The notes: generated by a model not told the origin, from the letters alone. Counted from the first letter of the stretch, positions 40,021 through 49,359 are shown. The stretch: 64,000 bases of DNA from Rhodoferax aquaticus (GCF_006974105.1 NZ_CP036282.1:558001-622000); one strand, 5' to 3'. Translations and numbers: made by a program.

Positions 40021-41225
40021 GGCTGCGTCGCAAGCAGCACGTCTGCAGCGGCCTGCGCCGCAACCTTGCCTTCATCGGTGGGCACCACCCACACCTCCAC
40101 GGCACTGCGGGGGGCATGGATGCTGCGCACGGCGTCGCCTGCGGCCTGTGCGTTGGCGGCATCGTCCATGGCAACACCCAGATAGCCCAATTGCTGACAC
40201 ACATGGGTGCGCAGCAGGGCGTCGTGCTCGCCAATGCCACCGGTAAAGGCCAGCACGCCCATGCCTTGCACACAAGCGGCCATAGCGCCAATCTCGCGCA
40301 CCACGCGGTGCTCAAACAGCGCGATGGCCCTCTGCGCTTGCGGGCTGGGGTCCGCACGCAAGCGGCGCATGTCGGCGGACACGCCCGACACGCCGAGCAA
40401 GCCAGACTGGCGGTACAGCAAGTCTTCCAGCCGTTGCGCGGTCCAGCCCGCACCCAGCAAATGCAGCAAGACGCCGGGGTCTAGGGCACCGCTGCGCGTG
40501 CCCATCATCAGGCCTTCTACCGCAGAAAACCCCATGGTGGTGGCTTGGCTGCGGCCCTCGCGCGTGGCACACAGGCTGGCGCCGTTGCCTAGGTGGGCCA
40601 TGACCACCGGGCCGTGGGCGCGGTCGGACACGGTTTGCAAAACCCCGTGCACGTATTGGTAGGACAGGCCATGGAATCCATAGCGGCGTATGCCTTGGGC
40701 ATACAAGGCCTCGGGCAGCGCAAACCGCGTCTCCACCTCAGGCAGTGTGGTGTGAAAGGCGGTGTCAAAACAGGCCACTTGGGGCACACCGGGGTAGCTG
40801 CGCTGGCACAGCGCAATGCCCATGAGGTTGTGGGGCTGGTGCAGCGGTGCCAAGGGCGACAGGGCGTGCAGGCCGTGCAGGGCTTCGTCGTTCACCACAA
40901 TGGCTTGGTGGTAGGCCGTGCCGCCATGCACCACGCGGTGTGCAATAGCGTGCAGCTGGGGGGCCAAGCCGAGCTCGCGTAGCAAGGCTTGCAAGCGTTG
41001 CAGCGCAGCTTCAAACCGGTCTGCCCCGCCTTGCAAGGGCTCCGAGCCCTCACGTGTTGCACCCGTTAAACCGTCTTGCATGCGCCATTGCACGCTGGCT
41101 TGCCCTTGCGGCTCTAGCCCAGAAAAGCTGCCGGTCAAGGTAGCGGCTTGTACCTGGCCCAGATGCACGGGGTAGAGCGCAAACTTGAGCGTGGACGAGC
41201 CGGTGTTGACCGCCAATACGGTCAT
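40017..41225 (-). CDS. ackA: Acetate kinase
   Basis: Converts acetyl phosphate and ADP to acetate and ATP (or the reverse). The 402 residues carry the ASKHA/acetokinase marks LAVNTGSSTLKFALY, the catalytic His region IAHRVVHGGTAY, FDTAFHTTLPEVETRFALP, RRYGFHGLSYQYV, MAHLGNGASLCA, MGFSAVEGLMMGTRSGALDPG and FTGGIGEHD. It overlaps the upstream phosphotransacetylase fusion by 4 bp (ATGA), so the two are coupled and catalyse consecutive steps. Confidence 0.95.
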   Translation of the reverse strand: MTVLAVNTGSSTLKFALYPVHLGQVQAATLTGSFSGLEPQGQASVQWRMQDGLTGATREGSEPLQGGADRFEAALQRLQALLRELGLAPQLHAIAHRVVHGGTAYHQAIVVNDEALHGLHALSPLAPLHQPHNLMGIALCQRSYPGVPQVACFDTAFHTTLPEVETRFALPEALYAQGIRRYGFHGLSYQYVHGVLQTVSDRAHGPVVMAHLGNGASLCATREGRSQATTMGFSAVEGLMMGTRSGALDPGVLLHLLGAGWTAQRLEDLLYRQSGLLGVSGVSADMRRLRADPSPQAQRAIALFEHRVVREIGAMAACVQGMGVLAFTGGIGEHDALLRTHVCQQLGYLGVAMDDAANAQAAGDAVRSIHAPRSAVEVWVVPTDEGKVAAQAAADVLLATQP

Positions 41226-42631
41226 GGTGGCACCAAGCGGTTGTGGTGGGCGGTCACTTTGGCCAGCAACGCCGACGCAATGCGTGCAGATTCGCCATCG
41301 GCGCGGCTGGTTAATGCGATAGGTACGCGCGCGCCCATGACCAAGCCCGACATCATGGCGCCGCCAAGGTATTCCAGCTGCTTGCCCAGCATGTTGCCGG
41401 ACTCCAGGTCGGGCACTACCAAGATGTCGGCATCCCCCGCCACGGGCGAGCTGATGTGCTTGATGCGCGCTGACTCGGCCGAGATCGCACTGTCAAATGC
41501 CAAGGGGCCATCCAAGATGCCGCCTTCAATTTGCCCGCGCTGCGCCATCATGCACAGGGCCGCAGCATCGATGGTGGACGGGATGTTGGGGTTGACCATT
41601 TCCACCGCTGACAGCACGGCCACCTTGGGCTGGGCCACGCCCATGATGCGAGCCAGCGCAATCGCGTTGTGCACGATGTCGGCCTTTTCATGCAGCTTGG
41701 GCCGGATGTTGAGCGCAGCGTCGGTGAGGTACAGCGGCTTGTAGTAGCTGGGCACATCAAAGCGAAACACATGCGACATGCGCCGCCCTGTGCGCAAGGC
41801 GGCGTTGGTCACTACCGCCGCCATCAATTCGTCGGTGTGCAGGCTGCCCTTCATGATGCTTTCTACCTGTTTGGCAGCAGCCATGTCTGCGGCCCGCGCG
41901 GCGGCTGCGTGGCTGTGGGCCACCGGTTCTATTGCCACACCGCTGAAGTCCAAGCCCAGCTCTTCGGCCAGCTCGCGCATGCGGCGTTCAGGCCCTATGA
42001 GCACGGGTTCTATCAGACCGTGCTGTGCCGCTGCCAGTGCGCCGCCCAATGAGGCCGCGTCGCAGGGGTGCACCACGGCGCAGCGCACGGCGGTGAGGTC
42101 GCGCCCGTGTGCCAAGAGCGCGGCCAGGCGCGCCTCGGGGTCAAACAGCTGAATGGTGGGCGCATGCACGGCAGGGCGTCGCACCTTGATGGTGGGCGCC
42201 ATCACGCGGGCCAGGCCATGCAGCACCCGATCCCCACGCTGGTTTTGCACTTGGCAGTCCAACTCCAAGCGCTTTTTCTCGTCGTCTTTGCTGCTCACAC
42301 TCACCCGCACGGTGAGCGTGTCGCCAATGCGCACGGGCTTGCTGAAGTGCAGCACTTGCTCCAAGTAAATGGTGCCGGGGCCCGGAAACACGGTGCCGAG
42401 CAGCGCCGAGATCAAGGCGCCCCCCCACATGCCGTGCGCAATCACGCCATGGAAGAGGCTGGCGTCTGCGTATTCGGGGTCCAAGTGCGCGGGGTTGGTG
42501 TCCCCTGACACCGCGGCAAAGGCGCGGATATCGTCCAAGGTGAGCGTGCGCACCAGCTGGGCGCTTTGGCCTAGCCGGATCTCGTCGTAGGTGGCGTTCT
42601 CTACCATGTCGGAGGGCTGTACGAGGTGCAT
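41222..42631 (-). CDS. MaoC-like hydratase/phosphate acetyltransferase fusion
   Basis: A 469-residue bifunctional protein. Residues about 10-150 are a MaoC/hot-dog (R)-enoyl-CoA hydratase domain (IRAFAAVSGDTNPAHLDPEYADASLFHGVIAHGMWGGALISALLGT) with the Asp/His pair. Residues about 160-469 are a phosphotransacetylase domain (IEPVLIGPERRMRELAEELG, VESIMKGSLHTDELMAAVV, PNIPSTIDAAALCMMAQRGQIEGGILDGPLAFD). It makes acetyl phosphate from acetyl-CoA for the coupled acetate kinase. The fused hydratase suggests a link to short-chain hydroxyacyl-CoA (polyhydroxyalkanoate or butyrate) metabolism. Confidence 0.9.
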   Translation of the reverse strand: MHLVQPSDMVENATYDEIRLGQSAQLVRTLTLDDIRAFAAVSGDTNPAHLDPEYADASLFHGVIAHGMWGGALISALLGTVFPGPGTIYLEQVLHFSKPVRIGDTLTVRVSVSSKDDEKKRLELDCQVQNQRGDRVLHGLARVMAPTIKVRRPAVHAPTIQLFDPEARLAALLAHGRDLTAVRCAVVHPCDAASLGGALAAAQHGLIEPVLIGPERRMRELAEELGLDFSGVAIEPVAHSHAAAARAADMAAAKQVESIMKGSLHTDELMAAVVTNAALRTGRRMSHVFRFDVPSYYKPLYLTDAALNIRPKLHEKADIVHNAIALARIMGVAQPKVAVLSAVEMVNPNIPSTIDAAALCMMAQRGQIEGGILDGPLAFDSAISAESARIKHISSPVAGDADILVVPDLESGNMLGKQLEYLGGAMMSGLVMGARVPIALTSRADGESARIASALLAKVTAHHNRLVPP

Positions 42632-42646
42632 TGGGTGGGCCTGGGT

Positions 42647-43513
42647 TTAGGCGACCGCATGGCAGCCTGCATCGACAAAAATGGTTTGCCCGGTCATGCC
42701 GGATGCGCCTGCACTGCACAAGAAAGCGGTGAGCGCGCCAATCTCTTCCAGCGTGACCAAGCGCTGCAAGGGGGACTTGGCTTGGGCTTGCTCCATCAAG
42801 CTGTCAAACTCTGCAATGCCTGACGCAGCCCGCGTGGGGATGGGGCCTGGCGATACCGCGTGCACGCGGATGCCCTTGGGCCCCAGCTCCACCGCCAAGT
42901 AGCGCACCAACGACTCCAGCGCCGCTTTGACGGGTCCCATAAGTCCGTAATGGCCAATGGCCTGGCTGGCCCCTTGGTAGCTCATGGTGATGATGCTGCC
43001 ACCCGCACGCATGTGGGGCGCGCACAAGCGGGCCAGTTCTGCCAGCGAATGGCATGACACCTGCATGGCCCGCGCAAAGCCTGCGCCCGTGCTGTCCGTC
43101 ACACTGCCGTGCAGTTCCTCTAGCGGTGCCCATGCAATGGAGTGCACCACAAAGTCCAAGTGGCCGTGGTGCGCCACGGCTTGCTCGACCAGCGTTTGCA
43201 AGTCACCGGGCTGCTCCACATTGCAGTTCAGTAGTGGGGCCTGCAAGGCGTCTGCATGTGGTTGCACAAAGCTGCGGGCTTTGTCGTTCAAGCAAGACAA
43301 CACCAGGTCGGCCCCTTGGGCGCGCGCCTGTTGAGCACATCCATACGCAATGCTGTGGGCGTTGGCGAGGCCCACGACCAGTCCTTTTTTGCCCGCCAAG
43401 GGGCCATGGGTTGCGTGTGCGTGGTGTGCGGAGCCATTGACATGGATGCCGTTGAGCGCGGGGCTACCGTCGGGCAGGTGGTGGCTTGGGCCAGGGGCGT
43501 CGAGGTTGTACAT
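42647..43513 (-). CDS. fabI: Enoyl-[acyl-carrier-protein] reductase, FabI type
   Basis: Last reductive step of fatty-acid elongation. The 288 residues have the FabI start GKKGLVVGLANAHSIAYGCAQQ, a CNVEQPGDLQTLVEQ segment, HSIAWAPLEELHGSVTD and the active site MSYQGASQAIGHYGLMGPVKAALES (Tyr-x6-Lys). The end is RVHAVSPGPIPTRAASGI and GQTIFVDAGCHA. The first roughly 40 residues (His-rich, HLPDGSPALNGIHVNGSAHHAHATH) are an extension not usual in FabI; a downstream start is possible but no strong one is seen. It lies 15 bp upstream of the MaoC-phosphotransacetylase gene. Confidence 0.85.
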   Translation of the reverse strand: MYNLDAPGPSHHLPDGSPALNGIHVNGSAHHAHATHGPLAGKKGLVVGLANAHSIAYGCAQQARAQGADLVLSCLNDKARSFVQPHADALQAPLLNCNVEQPGDLQTLVEQAVAHHGHLDFVVHSIAWAPLEELHGSVTDSTGAGFARAMQVSCHSLAELARLCAPHMRAGGSIITMSYQGASQAIGHYGLMGPVKAALESLVRYLAVELGPKGIRVHAVSPGPIPTRAASGIAEFDSLMEQAQAKSPLQRLVTLEEIGALTAFLCSAGASGMTGQTIFVDAGCHAVA

Positions 43514-43640
43514 AGCGTGAGGGTCGTGGAAAGAAGGTGTCAGATGTGCAGCAGTCTGTGGACACCATATGGCATGGCGATGACAGTTCCACCATGCTAG
43601 GTGGCTTTGCGCAGGCTATGCGCGCAAACCTTGATGCAGG

Positions 43641-45596
43641 TCAAGCGGTTGGGCTGGGCGCGTAACCGCGCCAGGCCTGCAGCGCACGCAGCAGGGGGCG
43701 TTTCTTGTCTTGGTGCCCGGCCATGCGGCGCAAAATGTCGTCTAGGGCCGTGATGGCGTCGGTGATGAAGGGGCCTTTGTTGAGCATCACACACTCGGCG
43801 CGCACGCCCAAGCCAGCGTCTGAAATCTCAGCGCGCGAGGGCATGCCGGTCTTGGCCAAGCCTTCCAGCACTTGCGTGGCCCAAATCACGGGCATGTGCG
43901 CGGCCTGTGCACACCACAGAATTTCTTCTTGCACCTCGGCCATGCGTTCAAAGCCGCATTCCACTGCCAAGTCGCCGCGCGCAATCATCACACCGGCTGC
44001 GGGCGCTGCCATGGCTGCCAGCATGAGCTCGGGCAGGTTTTCAAAGCCTCGCGCGGTTTCGATTTTCAGCACCACGCCCATGTCAGGGCGCTGGTGTTGC
44101 TGCAAGGCGGATAGCAGCGCTTGCACGTCGCTGGGCTCTTGCACAAAGCTCATGCCCACCATGTCGGCCAGCTCCGCCACGGCGTGCAGGTCTTGCAGAT
44201 CGACGTCCGTCAGGGCAGGGAGGTCGAGCTGGCTGTCGGGCAGGTTGATGCCTTTGTCAGCGTGTAGCTTCTCTCCGCCAGCGCGGGCTTGGGTGATTTC
44301 AATGTCCAGGTGGGTGTCGCAGATGGCGCGGATCACGCCGCCTATGCGGCCATCGTCCAGCCACACCCGCTCGCCCACCTGCACTTGCTCAAACACTTGG
44401 GGCAAGGTGCAGGCAATGGCCGCAGGCGTGTCGCAGGCATTGCCCAAGTGGTCTATGGTCTCTGCCGGGTAGCCCACACCACTGCGCAGCAGGTGCAGCG
44501 TGTCGCCCACTTCCAAGCTCAACACGCCCGGTGCGCCTTGCATGTTTTGCGGGAAGGTGGAAAACACTTTTTTGCCACCCATGCTCTTGGCGCAGAGCAT
44601 GGTGTCGGGGGTGAGGTACACCGTTTTGTGCGCCTCCACCGTGGCGCTTTGGTCGTCGCGCTCCACGACCAAGAGGCTGCGCTTGGCACCCCGCGCGTCG
44701 GTCACTTCAATGCGCATACCCAGGCGCAGTTTGGCCAGCCACGTGGCGTCGACCTGCAAGGCGCTGTGGGTGGCGGATGGGGTGCCTACCGCTACCAAGC
44801 GCTGGCGTGCGGGCTCTAGGGTGAAGCCTTGCGCGTCGCGCTGGGGTTTGAGCTTGAGCACCGGGGGCTGTAGCGCCACCTCGCCGGTACGGATCTTGGG
44901 GCCCCCCAGGTCCATCAAAATTTTGACGCTGCGCTTGGCCCCTTTGGCGGCGCGCTGCACCTGCTGGGCCATGGTGCGCCAGACCTCAGGGCCATCGTGT
45001 GCGCAGTTGATGCGGGCAATGTCCATCCCCGCGTCTACCAAGGCGCGCACATGGCCATGCTCGGTCGCAGCTTCGGTACCTAGCGTCACCATGATGCGCA
45101 CAGGGCGTTGGTGCGTGGCCTCACCCATGAGCTGGGTGGTGTTGTGCTCCAGCCGCTGGCGGCTGCTGACGCTACCAGCGGGCTCTTCTGCCGAGCGGTC
45201 TTGCCACGTTTGCCCCGACAGCACATGCAATAGCCCCAGCACTTTGTCCACACTGGCCAACACATGGGACTCCGCGCGGCCCAGGGACGAGAGGCCCAGC
45301 CATGCCAACTTGTCTTGCAGGGGGCGCAGATCCGTGGCGCGCAGGGCCAGGTAGTGCACCAGGTTGCGCGCGCTGTCGCGGTGGCTGGGCGCAACCAGCG
45401 CCAGCGCTGGGGCAAAGCGCTGTTCGCTGTCCAGCATGGTGGTGCGCAGGGTCCAAAGCTGGGCCATCAGGGCTTCGCATACCGTGCGGTCCCAGGGGCT
45501 AGGCGGCAGTGAGCCGGTGTCGGGACCGGGAAGCGCAGCAACGCGTGTGCTCGGCGCTTGGGCAGCTTTGAGAGATGAGGACTTGGAGGTAGGCAT
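43641..45596 (-). CDS. Pyruvate-kinase-like protein of unusual build
   Basis: A 651-residue protein with a pyruvate kinase barrel and an added N-terminal region of about 160 residues (AQLWTLRTTMLDSEQRF, LAPSHRDSARNLVHYLALR). The barrel shows VRIMVTLGTEAATEHGHVRALVDAGMDIARINCAHDG, ILMDLGGPKIRTG, DVDLQDLHAVAELADMVGMSFVQEPSDV, VVLKIETARGFENLPELMLAAM, GVMIARGDLAVECGFERMAEVQEEILW and PVIWATQVLEGLAKTGMPSRAEISDA. The usual MLSGETA stretch reads VMLNKGPFI, and the C-terminal regulatory domain is missing. It starts a minus cluster with fabI, the phosphotransacetylase fusion and ackA, suggesting a specialised role in pyruvate/acetyl-phosphate ATP supply. Confidence 0.85.
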   Translation of the reverse strand: MPTSKSSSLKAAQAPSTRVAALPGPDTGSLPPSPWDRTVCEALMAQLWTLRTTMLDSEQRFAPALALVAPSHRDSARNLVHYLALRATDLRPLQDKLAWLGLSSLGRAESHVLASVDKVLGLLHVLSGQTWQDRSAEEPAGSVSSRQRLEHNTTQLMGEATHQRPVRIMVTLGTEAATEHGHVRALVDAGMDIARINCAHDGPEVWRTMAQQVQRAAKGAKRSVKILMDLGGPKIRTGEVALQPPVLKLKPQRDAQGFTLEPARQRLVAVGTPSATHSALQVDATWLAKLRLGMRIEVTDARGAKRSLLVVERDDQSATVEAHKTVYLTPDTMLCAKSMGGKKVFSTFPQNMQGAPGVLSLEVGDTLHLLRSGVGYPAETIDHLGNACDTPAAIACTLPQVFEQVQVGERVWLDDGRIGGVIRAICDTHLDIEITQARAGGEKLHADKGINLPDSQLDLPALTDVDLQDLHAVAELADMVGMSFVQEPSDVQALLSALQQHQRPDMGVVLKIETARGFENLPELMLAAMAAPAAGVMIARGDLAVECGFERMAEVQEEILWCAQAAHMPVIWATQVLEGLAKTGMPSRAEISDAGLGVRAECVMLNKGPFITDAITALDDILRRMAGHQDKKRPLLRALQAWRGYAPSPTA

Positions 45597-45694
45597 ACCC
45601 GAGTTCTATGCCGATTACGTGGCACAGGTGTGACAGCGTGGCAAATTGCTAAGGTCTCCCCTGTCCGTTCAGCAGTGTCTTGCACTGCAGCTGA

Positions 45695-46192
45695 CTACAG
45701 CACCACCGCTTGGTTGGGCAGTTCGTTGCCCAACTGGCTGTTAGCGGGGAAGTGCTGTGCCAGCTGCTGCGTGATGGCCTGTACGCCGCTGACCACGCCT
45801 GACTCGAAGCTTGACTGTTGGAAGGCCTGTTCCATTTGCTGGCAGATATGGGTCCAGGTTGAGGCTGCCACCTGTGCGTTGATGCCACGGTCGGCCACAA
45901 TTTCTACCGCACGGTCGGCCAGCAACACGTAGATCAGCAAGCCATTGTTGAACTCTGTGTCCCAGACGCGGAGTTCTGAGAACAGGTCCAGCGCACGGTC
46001 ACGCGGGGACTGTCCCTTGAACAGCGGCGCGCCATCCAGTGCGCCTTCGACCACGAACCGTATCTCCCCACTGTGCTGGGCCTCACTGGCTGCAATGGCG
46101 TGCTCGATGGCATGCAAGACGGACTGCGGGAAATGCCGCTTCACCTTAGCCGGAGGGGTCATCAGGTGTTTGACGAAACGTTGGATATCCAT
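45695..46192 (-). CDS. TPM-domain protein (cytosolic form)
   Basis: A 165-residue TPM (YgcG/psb32-like) domain protein from ATG 46192 (a GTG three codons upstream would overlap the preceding gene). It reads FPQSVLHAIEHAIAASEAQHSGEIRFVVEG and SPRDRALDLFSELRVWDTEFNNGLLIYVLLADRAVEIVADRGINAQV. No signal peptide or membrane helix is seen. It is third in lemA-TPM-TPM, an arrangement common in Comamonadaceae. Function unknown. Confidence 0.84.
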   Translation of the reverse strand: MDIQRFVKHLMTPPAKVKRHFPQSVLHAIEHAIAASEAQHSGEIRFVVEGALDGAPLFKGQSPRDRALDLFSELRVWDTEFNNGLLIYVLLADRAVEIVADRGINAQVAASTWTHICQQMEQAFQQSSFESGVVSGVQAITQQLAQHFPANSQLGNELPNQAVVL

Positions 46193-46194
46193 GC

Positions 46195-47073
46195 TTACCA
46201 CCTTCCTGACGCGCCACCGCCGCCGAAACCACCGCCGCCACCGCTAAAGCCACCTCGCCCGCCACCGAAGCCGCCTGAACCTCCGCGCCCCCCGCCGCCG
46301 TAGTAGCCGCCTCCACCGCCTCGCAGTAGGCCGCCTCCGAACAGGGTGAGCAGCATGGCTATGAACCCCGCCACCAGCGCGAGTAAAAGCGTGCCTAGCA
46401 TCCACCAACCGATGAAAGCCACCACCCCGCCCGTGGCCACTGCGCCCAGCAGTCTGCCAAACAGGGAGCGAAATACACTGCCAATGGCTAGCGCGAAAAT
46501 GAAGGCCACTGTGGCGTGTTCTGTAAGGTCACCACCAGCACGGGTCTTGGGTGCACTGGGCGCTGGCAAGGGTTCGCCATCCATCACACGAATGATCTGG
46601 TCGACACCGGCCTCAATGCCACCAAAATAGTCTTGCTGCTTGAAGCGCGGCACGAGGGTCTCGCTGATGATGCGCTTGGCGGTGGCGTCGTTGAGTGCGC
46701 CCTCTAGCCCATAGCCGACTTCAATGCGCACCGCACGGTCCTCTTTGGCGATGACCAAGATGGCCCCGTCATCTATCTTTTTGCGCCCCAGTTTCCAGGC
46801 CTCGGCCACCCTCAGGGCGTAGGGCTCAATGGCTTGCGGGGCGGTGCTGGGGACGATGAGCACCGCGAGCTGGCTGCCTTTTCTGGCCTCTAGCGCGGTC
46901 AAGGTGTGGCTTAAGGTGGCTAGTTGCTCCGCGCTGAGCGTTGCCGTTTGGTCCACGACAGGACCGGTCAAGGGCGGTACCGCGACCTGGGCTGCCGCTA
47001 GGTTCGCGTACACACAGACGGCCACCCCTAAGAGCGCTTTGGCCCCTTGGAGCAGACTCCGCAGCGTGCTCAC
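46195..47073 (-). CDS. YgcG-type TPM-domain membrane protein with Gly-rich tail
   Basis: A 292-residue protein with a signal peptide (ALLGVAVCVYANLAAAQ). A periplasmic TPM domain follows (about residues 35-165; VVDQTATLSAEQLATLSHTLTALEARKGSQLAVLIVPST, RAVRIEVGYGLEGALNDATAKRII). Two membrane helices (AVATGGVVAFIGWWMLG, LLLALVAGFIAMLLTLFGG) precede a tail of Gly/Arg/Tyr repeats. It overlaps lemA by 4 bp. The tail is low complexity, as in YgcG relatives. Role unknown, perhaps membrane stress or assembly. Confidence 0.88.
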   Translation of the reverse strand: MSTLRSLLQGAKALLGVAVCVYANLAAAQVAVPPLTGPVVDQTATLSAEQLATLSHTLTALEARKGSQLAVLIVPSTAPQAIEPYALRVAEAWKLGRKKIDDGAILVIAKEDRAVRIEVGYGLEGALNDATAKRIISETLVPRFKQQDYFGGIEAGVDQIIRVMDGEPLPAPSAPKTRAGGDLTEHATVAFIFALAIGSVFRSLFGRLLGAVATGGVVAFIGWWMLGTLLLALVAGFIAMLLTLFGGGLLRGGGGGYYGGGGRGGSGGFGGGRGGFSGGGGGFGGGGASGRW

Positions 47074-47702
47074 TTGCCGTCACCCGGTGGGTTGGCGGCG
47101 GGCTTGGCGGGTGCCGCGTCAAAATTCACGGCCGGAGGCTTGGAGATTTCTTTCTCGTTGTCCACCGTGAAGTTGGGCTTGGCCGTGTAGCCCATGACCA
47201 TGGCGGTGAGGTTGGATGGGAATGAGCGAACCGTCACGTTGTACTCTTGGACCGACTTGATGTAGCGGTTGCGCGCCACGGTGATGCGGTTTTCAGTGCC
47301 CTCCAGCTGCGCTTGCAAGTCCCGAAATGCTTGGTTGGCTTTGAGCGTGGGGTAGCTTTCGCTGACGACCATCAAGCGCGACAGTGCGCCTGTCAACTGC
47401 CCCTGGGCTTGCTGAAACTGTTGGAATGCGGCGGGGTTGTTGATCAGCTCGGGTGTGGCCTGGATGGAGGTGGCCTTGGAGCGCGCCTCAATCACTTGGG
47501 TGAGCGTGTCTTGCTCGAACTTGGCCTCTGCCTTGACCACGCTGACCAAATTGGGCACCAAGTCGGCTCGGCGCTGGTACTGGTTGAGCACCTCAGACCA
47601 GCTGGCCTTGACCTGCTCGTCGCCGCTTTGAAAGGTGTTGTAACCGCACCCTGACAGGGTCAAAGTCATAGCCAGCGTAAGGGCGAAAAAGAGGGTGCGC
47701 AT
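47070..47702 (-). CDS. LemA family lipoprotein
   Basis: A 210-residue LemA protein starting with a lipoprotein signal (LAMTLTLSGC, Cys 19). The LemA helical domain follows: NTFQSGDEQVKASWSEVLNQYQRRADLVPNLVSVVKAEAKFEQDTLTQVIEARSKA, SRLMVVSESYPTLKANQAFRDLQAQLEGTENRITVARNRYI. It is first in the operon with two TPM proteins and divergent from proA. The family's function is not settled. Confidence 0.92.
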   Translation of the reverse strand: MRTLFFALTLAMTLTLSGCGYNTFQSGDEQVKASWSEVLNQYQRRADLVPNLVSVVKAEAKFEQDTLTQVIEARSKATSIQATPELINNPAAFQQFQQAQGQLTGALSRLMVVSESYPTLKANQAFRDLQAQLEGTENRITVARNRYIKSVQEYNVTVRSFPSNLTAMVMGYTAKPNFTVDNEKEISKPPAVNFDAAPAKPAANPPGDGK

Positions 47703-47859
47703 GCGTTTGCTCCGGTTGTCAATGTGCCAATTCTAGGAGTGCGCTGTTACACGTCTGTGGGACGGGCCACCGATGGCCCTCTAGAGCGGCGGGTTGCCGG
47801 CTGACCTGGGTTTGGGGTTTGGGCCCAGTCGGTATTTGTCAATCTGACAAAATACCGCC

Positions 47860-49182
47860 ATGAACGCGACCAACATCTCTGAATACACCCACACCCTGGG
47901 ATTGCAGGCAAAAGTGGCCTCTGCGCTGATGGCGCGGGCGCAAGCGGCTACTAAAAACGTAGCATTGCGCACCCTGGCCCGACTGCTGCGTGACAACACG
48001 GAGGCGCTGCAAATCGACAACGCCAAAGACATTGAGCGTGCCATTGCCAATGGGTTGTCCGCCCCCATGGTGGACCGCCTCAAGCTCACACCCAAGGTGC
48101 TAGAGACCTGCGCCCAAGGCTGCGAGCAGCTGGCGGCCATGGCCGATGTGATTGGCGAGGTCATTGGCATGAAGCAGCAGCCCAGCGGCATCCGCGTGGG
48201 CCAGATGCGCGTGCCTATTGGAGTGTTCGGCATGATTTTTGAAAGCCGTCCCAATGTGACCATTGAGGCTGCGAGCCTGTCGATCAAGAGCGGCAACGCC
48301 TGCATCTTACGTGGCGGCTCGGAAGCGATTGAGTCCAACAAGGCACTGGCCAAGCTGGTGCAGCAGGCCTTGCTAGAAAGCGGCTTGCCTGCGGATGCGG
48401 TGCAGCTGGTGCAAACCACCGACCGCGAGGTGGTGGGTCAGCTCATTGCCATGCCGCAGTTTGTGGATGTGATCATCCCGCGCGGCGGCAAAGGCTTGAT
48501 CGAGCGCATCAGCCGCGATGCCAAGGTGCCCGTGATCAAGCACTTGGACGGCAACTGCCATGTGTATGTGGACGACCCCTGTGACTTGGCCATGGCCGTG
48601 AAAGTGGCCGACAACGCCAAAACCAACAAGTACAGCCCGTGCAATGCGACCGAGAGTTTGCTGGTGGCCCGTGGCGTGGCAGCGCAGTTTCTGCCCTTGA
48701 TTGGCAAGGTCTACGCCGACAAAGGCGTGGAGATGCGTTGTGACCCTGAAGCGCTGGCAATTTTGAAGCAAAAACTGCCTACTGCGCCCGTGGAGTCTGC
48801 GAAAGCAGCTACACAATGTGTAGCAAACCTGGTCTCTGCCACTGAGCAAGACTGGTTTGAAGAGTACCTGGCACCCATCATCAGCATCAAACTGGTGGAC
48901 GGCGTGGACGAGGCCATTGCCCACATCAACCAGTACAGCAGCCACCACACCGACGCCATCCTCACCACCCACCATGTGCACGCCCAGCGCTTCTTGCGTG
49001 AGGTGGACTCGGCCAGCGTCATGGTCAACGCCAGCACGCGGTTTGCCGATGGCTTTGAGTACGGGCTGGGTGCAGAAATTGGCATCAGCACCGACAAGTT
49101 CCACGCACGCGGCCCAGTGGGGATTGAGGGCCTGACCTCTTTGAAGTATGTGGTTCTGGGCGAGGGCGAGGTACGTAGCTAA
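47860..49182 (+). CDS. proA: Gamma-glutamyl phosphate reductase
   Basis: NADPH-dependent second step of proline synthesis. The 440 residues show [75 protein letters not shown] and the catalytic Cys in [14 protein letters not shown]. The end has [35 protein letters not shown]. Two dispersed repeats are translated within it (47937-47963 and 48798-48824). No proB is adjacent. Confidence 0.97.
   Translation: MNATNISEYTHTLGLQAKVASALMARAQAATKNVALRTLARLLRDNTEALQIDNAKDIERAIANGLSAPMVDRLKLTPKVLETCAQGCEQLAAMADVIGEVIGMKQQPSGIRVGQMRVPIGVFGMIFESRPNVTIEAASLSIKSGNACILRGGSEAIESNKALAKLVQQALLESGLPADAVQLVQTTDREVVGQLIAMPQFVDVIIPRGGKGLIERISRDAKVPVIKHLDGNCHVYVDDPCDLAMAVKVADNAKTNKYSPCNATESLLVARGVAAQFLPLIGKVYADKGVEMRCDPEALAILKQKLPTAPVESAKAATQCVANLVSATEQDWFEEYLAPIISIKLVDGVDEAIAHINQYSSHHTDAILTTHHVHAQRFLREVDSASVMVNASTRFADGFEYGLGAEIGISTDKFHARGPVGIEGLTSLKYVVLGEGEVRS
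47937..47963 (-). repeat. Dispersed short repeat near the start of proA
   Basis: On the minus strand it reads GCTACGTTTTTAGTAGCCGC followed by TTGCGC, matching the CTAN...RTAGCNGCTNGCGC core with a GCTAC/GTAGC hairpin. It is in frame near proA residue 30. Confidence 0.5.
48798..48824 (-). repeat. Second dispersed repeat inside proA
   Basis: On the minus strand it reads GCTACACATTGTGTAGCTGC followed by TTTCGCA, with a perfect GCTACACA/TGTGTAGC stem. It encodes [13 protein letters not shown], a poorly conserved stretch of ProA. Confidence 0.5.
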
Positions 49183-49192
49183 ACGCTGGGCG

Positions 49193-49209
49193 GCGGCCCT
49201 ATGGGCCGC
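49193..49209. terminator. Stem-loop after proA
   Basis: GCGGCCC-TAT-GGGCCGC, 7-bp GC-rich stem just after the proA stop. No T run follows, so its action as an intrinsic terminator is uncertain. Confidence 0.35.
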
Positions 49210-49248
49210 TACTGACAAACCCGAGTCGGGAAGTATTTCCTTGGTTTA

Positions 49249-49288
49249 GTGGTTTTTCGGGTGTAATTGTGGTTTTTCGGGTGTAATT
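49249..49288 (+). repeat. Perfect 20-bp tandem duplication
   Basis: Two identical 20-bp units (GTGGTTTTTCGG plus GTGTAATT) at 49249-49268 and 49269-49288, in the gap between proA and the diguanylate cyclase. Confidence 0.85.
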
Positions 49289-49359
49289 TAGGCAACTAGC
49301 AAGACGCATGTATTAAAAATGCGCGGAACAAGCACCGTTGGAACCGGAAAGTCAAAAAC

